The position numbers and the translations under genes are program-made. From contig OW203769.1 in NCBI GenBank assembly GCA_934045905.1, forward strand, positions 14,849,705 through 14,913,704: a DNA stretch of 64,000 nucleotides, written 5' to 3'. Shown piece after piece: positions 34,601 to 41,600 of the stretch; the stretch's first letter is position 1, and the number at the start of each line of letters is the position of its first letter. The notes below the pieces were generated by a model. It had not been told where the DNA came from. It worked only from the letters and a program-made list of their open reading frames with translations, and ran no database searches. Origin of the DNA: Leuctra nigra (taxonomy: Eukaryota; Arthropoda; Insecta; Plecoptera; Leuctridae).

Positions 34601-35282
34601 GACGCGGAGGGTGGTGACTGTGTGGAGTGTCACATGAAGGGAAGTAAAGACATGTACTGACCGGATAGTCTGGGTTGGCGCCCTCCTTGTCGACCATGGC
34701 GACGATGGCGACGGAGAGGTTGACGCGGAGGGTGGTGACTGTGTGGAGTGTCACATGAAGGGAAGTAAAGACATGTACTGACCGGGTAGTCTGGGTTGGC
34801 GCCCTCCTTGTCGACCATGGCGACGATGGCGATGGAGAGGTTGACGCGGAGGGTGGTGACTGTGTGTAGTGTCACATGAAGGGAAGTAAAGACATGTACT
34901 GACCGGATAGTCTGGGTTGGCGGCCTCCTTGTCGACCATGGCGACGATGGCGATGGAGAGGTTGACGCGGAGGGTGGTGACTGTGTGTAGTGTCACATGA
35001 AGGGAAGTAAAGACATGTACTGACCGGATAGTCTGGGTTGGCACCCTCCTGGTCGACCATGGCGACGATGGCGACGGAGAGGTTGACGCGGAGGGTGGTG
35101 ACTGTGTGTAGTGTCACATGAAGGGAAGTAAAGGCATGTACTGACCGGATAGTCTGGGTTGGCGCCCTCCTTGTCGACCATGGCGACGATGGCGATGGAG
35201 AGGTTGACGCGGAGGGCGTAGGCGATCATCATGCCGACGAAGTTCAAGGCCACTTGCAGATGGCGCATGCCCAGACCGTACT
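19413..35282 (-). CDS. SLC17-type anion transporter gene, eight exons, 5' end missing
   Basis: Exons on the minus strand, 5' to 3': 35282-35146, 33907-33677, 30078-29991, 28832-28609, 27021-26872, 24206-24074, 22761-22523, 19694-19413. All junctions use GT-AG and match in phase, giving 494 codons with the stop. Family marks: YALRVNLSIAIVAMV in the first helix, GGLLSERWGPK (MFS motif A), GILYPATHAYMARW (the SLC17 helix-4 signature), LPLSG-type loop, GFLSALPWLVMF, NHIDMAPNFAGTMMG and the terminal QWRIVFLLAAALYFFSGLFYLWY. The family comprises sialin, vesicular glutamate and Na/phosphate cotransporter-like proteins with 12 helices; the substrate cannot be told here. The start codon and N-terminal tail should be on an exon upstream of 35,282, possibly beyond the Polinton. 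Tandem arrays overlap four of the splice junctions (separate entries). Confidence 0.9.
19580..20352 (-). repeat. 129-bp tandem array over the last-exon acceptor (6 copies)
   Basis: cactgctgca recurs at 19,591, 19,720, 19,849, 19,978, 20,107 and 20,236, a period of 129 bp (43 codons). Each unit holds a polypyrimidine tract, an AG acceptor and the start of the last exon, including the membrane helix LYFFSGLFYLW. Because the unit is a multiple of three, the minus-strand frame is open through all upstream copies and ends at the TAG inside the true acceptor (ttttag). Long frames in the other registers are by-products. Confidence 0.95.
20407..20533. repeat. Small palindromic MITE
   Basis: GGGGTGCGATCATATAAAA at the left is mirrored by ttttatatgatagcacccc at the right, with an inner cttgtcac/gtgacaag pair. 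About 127 bp, inside the last intron of the transporter gene. Target duplication not clear. Confidence 0.75.
20690..21922. mobile_element. Mariner-like TIR element, non-autonomous
   Basis: Left end acgggtggctcaaaaaagt followed by ctgtttgagaggtcac; right end is the inverse (gtgacctctcaaacaggg then gagccacgctg) with TA at both borders. The ends are relatives of those at 3,681-6,300. The interior includes poly-A and a hammerhead-like motif; no transposase. Confidence 0.6.
21621..21651 (+). ncRNA. Hammerhead-ribozyme-like core
   Basis: CTGAAGA (consensus CUGANGA) is followed by a hairpin GCCGAC-TGCCTC-GTCGGC with a perfect 6-bp stem, then GAAAC. This is the order of the catalytic core of hammerhead ribozymes, which occur in Penelope-like retroelements. 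A possible stem III (CGTT with AATG about 12 nt on) precedes TA, but a good stem I is not evident, so activity is doubtful. Confidence 0.4.
22272..22545. repeat. 34-bp minisatellite over the exon 7 donor (8 copies)
   Basis: ctcctgtacg recurs at 22,291, (22,325), 22,359 and onward with about 34-bp spacing; three middle copies are 1-2 bp shorter. On the minus strand each unit contains GTACAGGAGGCG followed by gtgagt, the exon-7 donor, so up to seven extra donors follow the real one. Confidence 0.92.
22523..22761 (-). CDS. SLC17-like exon 7
   Basis: Acceptor ctatacag, encodes GAWIPCIALIGVGYS, VNSACNVGFHINHIDMAP and FGPLLVGVVVQEA; donor gtgagt. The donor lies inside a 34-bp minisatellite. Confidence 0.88.
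22770..24045. repeat. Intron filled with hAT-like ends and degenerate direct repeats
   Basis: gagggtcggcaaccttttttgg at about 23,684 and its inverse ggttgctgacccctgc near 24,030-24,045 look like the termini of a SPIN/Charlie-type hAT element; a second such start (ctcaacctgcggcccgcggg) is at 22,782. Between them ccccgcagggcgttttt / gtgattctgggg blocks recur at about 23,488, 23,580, 23,836 and 23,930. Poly-C/G runs occur at 22,826, 23,145 and 23,362. No gene. Confidence 0.5.
24074..24206 (-). CDS. SLC17-like exon 6
   Basis: Acceptor gtgtctcag, encodes NGFLSALPWLVMFVLNIAF and ends in RKLFNTIG; donor gtaggt. Its acceptor and first two thirds are copied 15 further times upstream in the intron. 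Confidence 0.9.
24142..26402 (-). repeat. 143-bp tandem array over the exon 6 acceptor (16 copies)
   Basis: Units start every 143 bp; counting the real exon there are 16 acceptor copies (minus-strand exon starts at 24,206, 24,349, 24,492 and so on to 26,351). Each has a pyrimidine tract, gtgtctcag and about 90 bp of exon ending at VTSD, followed by gggaggagtttggtatac intron-like DNA. Single-base variants (cagaag, ctgaag, cacaag) distinguish copies. 143 is not a multiple of three, so reading through units shifts frame and meets stops. Confidence 0.96.
26403..26871. other. Intron 5 remainder
   Basis: AT-rich intronic sequence between the 143-bp array and exon 5; nothing further recognised. Confidence 0.5.
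26872..27021 (-). CDS. SLC17-like exon 5
   Basis: Acceptor ccttgcag, encodes RLATPWKAILTSWPMW, VAHGGWGLGFWLMLTELP and FLKTVFGYDLQE; donor gtgagt. Confidence 0.9.
27530..28216. repeat. Foldback element of about 690 bp
   Basis: Arms of about 250 bp: gctcgattggagtgccgaa versus ttcggcactccaatcgagc, ccatcttggaaaatatggcgg versus ccgccatattttccaagatgg, and caaatatggggacttgaa versus ttcaagtcactatatttg. It lies in the intron between exons 4 and 5. The short frame inside is low-complexity Phe/Lys. Confidence 0.8.
28609..28832 (-). CDS. SLC17-like exon 4
   Basis: Acceptor ctgatccag, encodes GQLGTVLAMPLSGVMS, GWPSVFYLFGSIG and the cytoplasmic loop ISAEERDYIQESL; donor gttagt. Confidence 0.9.
29117..29308. 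repeat. Palindromic MITE
   Basis: aaggcgcatttccatgctccgtca is mirrored by tgacggagcatggaaatccacctt, with gtctcgaccaatc versus gattggtcgagac inside. About 190 bp, followed by a poly-G run. In the intron between exons 3 and 4. Confidence 0.8.
29991..30078 (-). CDS. SLC17-like exon 3
   Basis: Acceptor caacgcag, encodes GILYPATHAYMARWIPLDER and VAYAG, the conserved helix-4 signature; donor gtaaat. Confidence 0.88.
30079..31567. other. Intron 2, left part
   Basis: No gene seen. AT-rich with scattered ttcgcg motifs (31.38-31.56 kb) similar to those at 20.86-21.26 kb, suggesting a diverged shared repeat. Confidence 0.4.
31568..32394. mobile_element. Mariner-like TIR element of 827 bp
   Basis: Ends CCGGGTG...CACCCGG with TA at both borders (31,566-31,567 and 32,395-32,396). 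The inverted arms run about 200 bp (ctgtttgagaggtcactag..., catatgtgcaagtttcaaaa, ttacagctgttcaaatttgg). No transposase. Same family as 3,681-6,300. Confidence 0.85.
32823..33206. mobile_element. Family B MITE, intact copy
   Basis: 384 bp bounded by TTAA, with inverted ends GACGGCTGAGTAGTGAG and CTCACTACTCAGCCATC and arms of about 170 bp. It provides the uninterrupted reference for the split copy at 10.3-12.2 kb. A TTAA or TA target is possible. Confidence 0.8.
33677..33907 (-). CDS. SLC17-like exon 2
   Basis: Acceptor cttccag, starts EYDWDEATQSM; carries helices 2-3 and MFS motif A; donor gtgata after FVQGLFQ. No tandem copies at this exon. Confidence 0.9.
34049..35215 (-). repeat. 121-bp tandem array over the exon 1 donor (10 copies)
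   Basis: actgaccgg recurs every 121 bp from 34,055 to 35,140. On the minus strand each unit carries RVNLSIAIVAMVDKEG and NPDYP, the gtcagt donor and about 55 bp of intron. Three variants (ggaaag, ggatag with cgacgg, gggtag) recur in order, forming a 363-bp higher-order repeat at about 34,146-34,509 and 34,509-34,872. Confidence 0.95.
35146..35282 (-). CDS. SLC17-like exon 1 of those seen
   Basis: Acceptor ttattccag then AGTACGG; encodes YGLGMRHLQVALNF then the first membrane helix; donor gtcagt. Its 3' half and donor are copied nine more times downstream. Confidence 0.88.
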
Positions 35283-35870
35283 CTGGAATAATAATCTCAG
35301 TTTTAATCCAGTACAGGCGTGTAGGAACTTCGTTTTGAGTGTGGGAGGGGGAAGGGGGGGGGGGGGGTAGATCAAAATTTTCGGGATCGATGAATGTGAG
35401 GAAAAGGCAGTGCCTTTAGGGCCTTCTTTGAATTTTCGATACAAAATAATCGAGTTTGAAGCTATTTTGGCCTTCTTTTCAAATAAATTGACAATATATG
35501 ACATGCAATATAGAATCCCCATTGGCCGCAGGGTATTTTTTGCGATGTTGATACAAAATAATCGAATTTTAAGCTATTTGGCATTCTTTTAAAAGAAATT
35601 TAAAACGTATGATATGCAATATTCTAGGGGAAACTATTGACAAAATGCATTATAATCTGTACATTTTATTATTTGATAAAATACCCAATGGCCCCACAGA
35701 GAATTTTTAAAATTTCTAGTTAAAGAGAACAATTATGAATCGATTTTAGAATTCCATTGGAAAAGGTTGCAAAAAGCCACAGCAATCAATAAACAATAAT
35801 AAAGATCTGTATGTGTTTTGGTATCGTAATTTAACGGTAATATTACATTTTATTCGTGATGATGATCATG
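35283..35870. other. Sequence between transporter exon and Polinton
   Basis: Contains a poly-G tract at 35,356-35,370 and short imperfect direct repeats (gatacaaaataatcgaattt at about 35,439 and 35,550). No exon with a start codon was recognised. Confidence 0.4.
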
Positions 35871-35876
35871 TTGGAC
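35871..35876. repeat. Polinton target-site duplication, left
   Basis: TTGGAC, identical to 52,037-52,042 on the other side of the element; 6 bp is the length typical of Polintons. Confidence 0.95.
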
Positions 35877-36835
35877 AGTAGATAGCATTTGAGACTTCTG
35901 GGACAGGATGTGGAGATGTGGAAATCTCAGCTACGAGTGTGAGCCTATTTTATGACGTCACATCTTGTTTTGGCGCCATTTTGTCACGTGTTTCCGGTTC
36001 CCACGCTCTAGTGTCAGCATATTTTAACCATTTCCGCCATTTTATCCGCCATTTTGTTCCGCCATTTTGTCCACCATTTTATCCGCCATTTTGTTCCGCC
36101 ATTTTGTTCCGCCATTTTATCCACCATTTTATCCGCCATTTTCTTCCGCCATATGCGTTTGACAGGGCGGCATTTTCAAACGTATTTCCGGTTCCTACAC
36201 TCTAGTGTAAGCATATTTTAAACATTTCCACCATTTTATCCGCCATTTTATCTGCCATTTTATCCTCATTTTATCCGCCATTTTCTTCCGCCATGTGCGT
36301 TTGACAGAGCGGCATTTTCAAACGTATTTCCGGTTCCTACACTCTAGCTCGAGCATATTTCTGCCATTTTCTTCCTTCATGTCACGTGTGTTCTTCTGAC
36401 GTCACTTTTTTTAAATTAAAAATGTATCCCGAGGTGGATTTGAACCTGCTACCATTGGAATACGAATCCAACGCCTTAACCTCTCGGCTAATTAGGCGAT
36501 GAGAGAAAGACAACGCAATAAGCATATACATAGATGGTTATTGACCTGTGCAGCAACGTCATCCAGTTGTCAAGGTAGGTATTGGCGCAAACATTTAAAC
36601 TTCGCGCTCGGCTGCAGCGCTATCTAGGTGAGAATAATTATATTTACTTAAAGCGGCATAAAAAATTTGAAGTTATATTTCGCGCTCGGCTACAACGCTA
36701 TCTAGGTGATAATAAGTGTATTTACTAAAAGTGGTGCAAAAATTTTAATTTTAATTTCGTACTCGACTGTAGCACTCTTTAGGTGATAATAATTGTATTA
36801 ATTAAAAGTGTCGCAAAAAATATGAATTTAAAGAT
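35877..36835. repeat. Polinton left terminal inverted repeat
   Basis: Near-identical to the right repeat over the outer 750 bp (to about 36,620), then a more diverged subterminal zone with about three copies of a roughly 78-bp unit built on cgctatctaggtga (36,618, 36,694, about 36,774). At 36,028-36,295 it holds about 11 copies of CCGCCAT(TTT), a strong match to the YY1/Pho core. The 95-codon frame inside is repeat-derived and identical on both ends; I do not call it a gene. Confidence 0.95.
36427..36502 (-). tRNA. Degenerate tRNA-like sequence in left TIR
   Basis: Minus strand shows a D-arm (GCCGAGAGGTTAAGGC), an anticodon arm TTGGA-TTCGTAT-TCCAA and a GGTTCAAATCC B box, all close to tRNA-Ser. 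The long variable arm is missing and neither T-stem nor acceptor stem pairs, so it is a tRNA relic. The nominal anticodon would be CGT. Confidence 0.5.
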
Positions 36836-36904
36836 AATTTGAAATTTTGTTTTGTTTTCACATAATCCAACTGATATTTGGACATTGAATCCTACATCTT
36901 ATAA

Positions 36905-36945
36905 AGGATTGGGATGTGGATGTGGATGAGGATGTGGATGGTAGC
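36905..36945. repeat. GGATGT/GGATGA minisatellite, left
   Basis: ggatgtggatgtggatgagg type hexamers; the inverse (catcctcatcctcatcc) occurs on the right side at 50,818-50,893, marking the inner limit of the mirrored zone. Confidence 0.8.
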
Positions 36946-37299
36946 ATCTTTTTAATTATTATTATGAAATTTTGAATTGTGTTCACATATTCCAACTATT
37001 GAACAAAATATTAAATAAAGCATTGTAATGAATACATCTCATGTCAAGTGCATTTATCAAATACACTTTACTGCTGAGGTAACAAGATACTCTAAAGACG
37101 CAATTGAACACCTGCATCATCACATCCGTCGGACAATTGCGACGTATATTGGACTTTGGACCCTGCATCTCATAGTTGAACGGAAATGAAATCGCTGCAT
37201 CATCAATTTTAGCACCTGGTTTGAGGCTAGTTCATCCATAAGGGAGTACCTCGTACGAGACTAATATCAGGTGTATGACCTCTTGTTACAATATTAATA

Positions 37300-38130
37300 A
37301 GTGTTGATTGCCAAATCAATCATTCTCTTCAAATCAATCGACCAGTGCGGTTCATCTTCATATTGCATCAGAAGAATTGAATTGTGTGTCTAAAGTGAAT
37401 TTTGCAAGCGGTGTGTTTTATCCGAGTGTTCATCATTGTTTAATTATAATTATCATTACAAAGTTTTTATTTCTTCAAGTTTGTGTTACAAAGATTTGAG
37501 GTAAGTTTTTTTCACTTTCAAGCAAAATAGGTATTTATAACAAATATAATTTTATGAATAGAATTTAATGTTTGCATTTTATTTTTTACAGGTTACACTT
37601 GTGTGATTTCCTAACAATCGGTTTCATTTTGTGGAGCGAGAGAGAACAGCGACTTTCACACATTCTGGTGAGTTATTCTTAATTTTTAAAAGAAGTTAAA
37701 TGGATGTCTTTAAATTATTTCTACATTTTAGGTAAACTAATAATCATTTTTTTATTTACAGTTTCTGGATTTGCTGCGAAACATTTTTCGTCTTCCGTCT
37801 TCGAAGGGAAAAACCAAGAGTTTAATCAAGGTACGTTTAAATAATAATTTTAAAGATAAAGTTGAATAACAATTAGGTCATACATTTCTATATTGGAAAA
37901 TAATTAAATTATTTCTACATTATAGGTAAACTAATTTTAATTTTTTTAATTTACAGTTTCCGGAATTGCTGCGAAACATTTTCGTCTTCCGTCTTCATAG
38001 GAGAAAACCAGCAGTTTAATCAAGGTACGTTTAAATGATAATTTCAAAGAGAAAGTTAAATAGCAATTAGGTAATACATTTCCATATTGGAAAATACATT
38101 TTTACAAATATTTTTATTTTATTTTTGTAG
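37300..38130 (+). promoter_or_regulatory. Leader region with spliced non-coding exons
   Basis: Well-formed splice sites define small leader exons: one ending at 37,500 (gtaagt next), 37,592-37,667 (ttttttacag before, gtgagt after), 37,762-37,830 and 37,957-38,024 (both tttacag before, gtacgt after), and an acceptor tttttgtag at 38,130 just before the zinc-finger ATG. Exons 37,762-37,830 and 37,957-38,024 with flanking introns are a 195-bp tandem duplication. This looks like the 5' end of the zinc-finger/PolB transcript. Confidence 0.65.
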
Positions 38131-38134
38131 AAAG

Positions 38135-38683
38135 ATGGAGAACTTCAAGTGCGAGGAGTGCAATGCCAGCTTCAAGCGCAAGGATAGTCTGAAGCGGCAT
38201 GGCAGGGTGCATAGTAAGGGGGAGAAGTCAACGTTCCCCTGTACAATTTGTGGCGTTACGTTTACTTTAAACTCCAATTTAAAACGTCACAAACTGGCTA
38301 TGCATCCTTCCACTCCTCCATCTGATGGCAACACTTCAACAGCTCTTCACACGTGTACTCTCTGCAACGCATCGTTCAACCGCAGGGATAATCTGCAGGC
38401 CCATGTCAAGTATCATAAGCCCCCGAGTACTTCAAACGCGGGGGTTGGACAAGTCGACGACTCAGCTTCACCATCAACTCCTGGGCCGTCAACATCATCG
38501 GTGCCTGCAGATGAACCCGATCAGTACACGTGTGAAGTGAGTAGTGCTCTCAGAGGAAACGTAAAATCATATACCTATAAAGGAGGTGAAGACAGTAGTG
38601 ACGTTGAACATGATTCTTTAGATGTTTTAAAATTTGTTTCGGACAGAATGTACACGGTGAGAGTGAAATTAGCAAAAGATTAA
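38135..38683 (+). CDS. Three C2H2 zinc fingers, N-terminal part of PolB reading frame
   Basis: I start at the ATG five bases after the predicted acceptor (MENFKCEEC). Three C2H2 fingers follow (CEECNASFKRKDSLKRHGRVH without break, CTICGVTF, CTLCNASF), then a Ser/Pro/Thr-rich linker and a segment rich in acidic residues ending MYTVRVKLAKD. The frame stops at TAA 38,681-38,683, but the PolB frame continues in the same register right after it. I infer a zinc-finger/PolB fusion interrupted by one nonsense codon; a separate small DNA-binding protein is the alternative. Confidence 0.8.
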   Translation: MENFKCEECNASFKRKDSLKRHGRVHSKGEKSTFPCTICGVTFTLNSNLKRHKLAMHPSTPPSDGNTSTALHTCTLCNASFNRRDNLQAHVKYHKPPSTSNAGVGQVDDSASPSTPGPSTSSVPADEPDQYTCEVSSALRGNVKSYTYKGGEDSSDVEHDSLDVLKFVSDRMYTVRVKLAKD

Positions 38684-38686
38684 GAA

Positions 38687-41600
38687 GTGTTTAAAGGTGT
38701 AAAATGGTACTTAAGTTTAGTGGTTCAATTTAAAAAGAATCGGGGTGAAGATGAGGTCATCACAAAAGCATGTTTTAGGAGTAAGAATAGTGTTTTAATT
38801 TATAATATGGATGAGTTTGACGAACAAATTAATGTAGCTTTTTCATCCATGGCTAAAGCATGTCAGAATTTCCAACGTGAAGGGAGCGGTTGGATCGTAG
38901 ATAGAGTTTTACAATTAGAATTAAAATCAGTCAAATATGCTCCATTAGCTGCAAGTAGTTATATGCTTCTACCACCTAAATTATATTATACAAAATCGAT
39001 TATAAATGTAAAAAATGACGACCAAAAGTGTTTCTTATGGAGTATTTTAGCCCATCTTCACCCCATAGACATTCATGCAGAACGTGTAAATAATTATGTT
39101 AATTTTGAATCTAGTGTAAATATGAGCGGAATAGAATACCCTGTAAAAATTAGTAGCATAGATAGATTTGAGAAACAAAACGAGTCCATTTCCGTGAATG
39201 TGTATGGTGTAATGCCTGATAAATTCGGCAATTATAAAATAGTGTACCCCCTTAGAATTAGTAAAGAAAATAGAGATAGTCATATTAATTTGTTATTCAT
39301 GTCCGACGAGGAAAATTCTCATTACTTCCTCATCAAGGACCTCAGTCGTCTTCTTAGTTCACTGACCAAACATCACGGTAGAGCATATTATTGTCATCGT
39401 TGCCTGCATAGATTTTCCACGGAGGAAAGGCTTGAAGCGCATCACACCCTCTGCGACTCACATGACCCTCAAAGAATTGTTATGCCTCAGGAGGGTAAAA
39501 ATTCCATGACGTATAGTGAAAGGGGCTATTCGTTTAAAACTCCTTTTACTATATATGCGGATTTTGAGTGTTTTGTGAGGAAGTTGAACGGTTGTGAACC
39601 TGATGATGCACGATCACATACGCATAAGACTGCCTTGCATGATCCTTCAGGATATGCCTTCGTTGTGATTGATGCGGAGGGAAAAGCGTTTGAGCCACCT
39701 CGTGTGTACAGTGGTGATAATGTTGTGGATCATTTTCTTAATTCACTTCTGGTCATGCAGGAGAAATTATTAAAAATAATGTTCAAAATTATCCCTCTAA
39801 AGATGACAGATGAAGACGAGATTTCCTTTGCACAGGCCACCATGTGTAGCATTTGTGAAAAGCCCCTGGACGATGTTGATCGTGTTCGTGACCATGATCA
39901 CATAACTGGCAAATTTAGGGGTGCAGCACATAATGAATGTAATATAAATGCACCTCAAGCCGAGCATATTCCAGTAATATTTCATAATCTTCGAAATTAT
40001 GACTCACATCTCATTATGCAAGGCATTGGCAAAATTCAAAATCAGAAAATCATTGTAATCCCCAACAATACAGAGAAGTATGTGTCATTCTCATTGGGGC
40101 AGTTAAGATTCATTGACTCTTTTCAATTCATGAGCACTTCTCTAGATTCACTAGTCAAAAATCTTGTCAACTATGGTTCTGACAGATTCAAAATTTTAAA
40201 ATCATTCTTCAGTGAAGACCTTCTCCCTCTACTCTTGAGGAAAGGTGTATTCCCATACAGTTATTTTGATTCAGAAGAAAAGCTGATGGAAGGTTGCCTA
40301 CCCCCTAAATCTGCCTTTAAGAATGATCTCACTGAAGAGGACATCAGTGATGATGATTACGAACACGCCCAAAATGTTTGGAGGAGTTTTGAAATGAAAC
40401 ACATGGGAGAGTATCAAGATCTCTATGTGTTAACTGATGTACTGCTACTAGCGGATGTGTTTGAAAACTTTCGAACACTTTGTCTCGCCAACTACAAACT
40501 TGATCCTTGCCACACCTACACTGCTCCGGGTCTGGCATGGGAGGCTTGCCTCCGCATGACCAAGGTAGAGTTAGAGTTATTTACAGACCCCGATATGTAT
40601 TTGTTCATGGAGGAGGGTGTAAGGGGCGGTGTGGCAACGATCACGACGCGATTTTCGGAAGCTAATAATAAATACATGGACGATTTCGATGCTGAGAAAC
40701 CTTCGAAATATATCATTTATTGGGATGTTAATAATTTGTACGGTGTTGCAATGTCAGATTTCCTCCCCATCCGTGATTTCAAGTGGATGAGTCCGGCAGA
40801 AATCAGGAAAACTGACTTTACAACTGTTGCAGATGACTCCGATAAAGGATATATTTTGGAGGTTGATCTCAAATATCCAAAAGAATTACATGACAAGCAC
40901 AACGATTACCCTTTGGCACCTGAGCGAAAATGTGTGTCTGAAAGTGAACTCTCACCTTATGCCAAGCAACTCTCAGACGACCTGAAACTTGGTCATTCTA
41001 AAATCAAAAAGCTGATTCCAAATTTGGAAAACAAAGAAAAGTATATTGTACACTACAAGAACTTGAAGCAATACACTTCTCTTGGCTTGAAATTGACAAA
41101 AATTCACCGCGTTCTAGAATTCACACAAACGCAATGGTTGAAACAATATATTGATTTCAATACAGCGCAACGTGTGAAGGCACAGAATGATTTTGAAAAA
41201 GACTTTTTTAAATTAATGAACAACGCTGTTTTCGGCAAAACTATGGAAAATGTCAGAAATCGGGTAAACGTTACGCTTATCAATGATGAGAAACAAATGT
41301 TAAAATATGCGGCAAACCCTGCATTCGAAAGATTTGAAATATTTTCCAACAATCTAGTTGCAGTACAGTGTAAGAAAATCTGTCTGAAACTAAATCGACC
41401 AATCTATGCAGGCTTTAGTATTTTAGATTTAAGTAAAACCATCATGTATGATTTTCACTATAATTATGTAAAAACTAAATACAATCAAAATTCAAAATTA
41501 TTATTCACAGACACAGACTCACTGTGTTATGAGATCCAGACTGATGATCTATATCAAGACATGGCCAATGACATTTCGCTATTTGATACTTCCAATTTGC

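Noticed and set aside
34049..35117. Possible CRISPR-like array of regularly spaced repeats
   Set aside because: Units are directly tandem with no unique spacers, and the sequence is an exon-intron junction of a eukaryotic gene.
35918..36205. 95-codon frame present identically in both inverted repeats
   Set aside because: Made of the repeated gccattttatcc motif; biased composition and no domain. Kept as part of the TIR.
36427..36502. Functional tRNA call for the TIR tRNA-like sequences
   Set aside because: T-stem and acceptor stem do not pair and the class II variable arm is missing; described as relic only.
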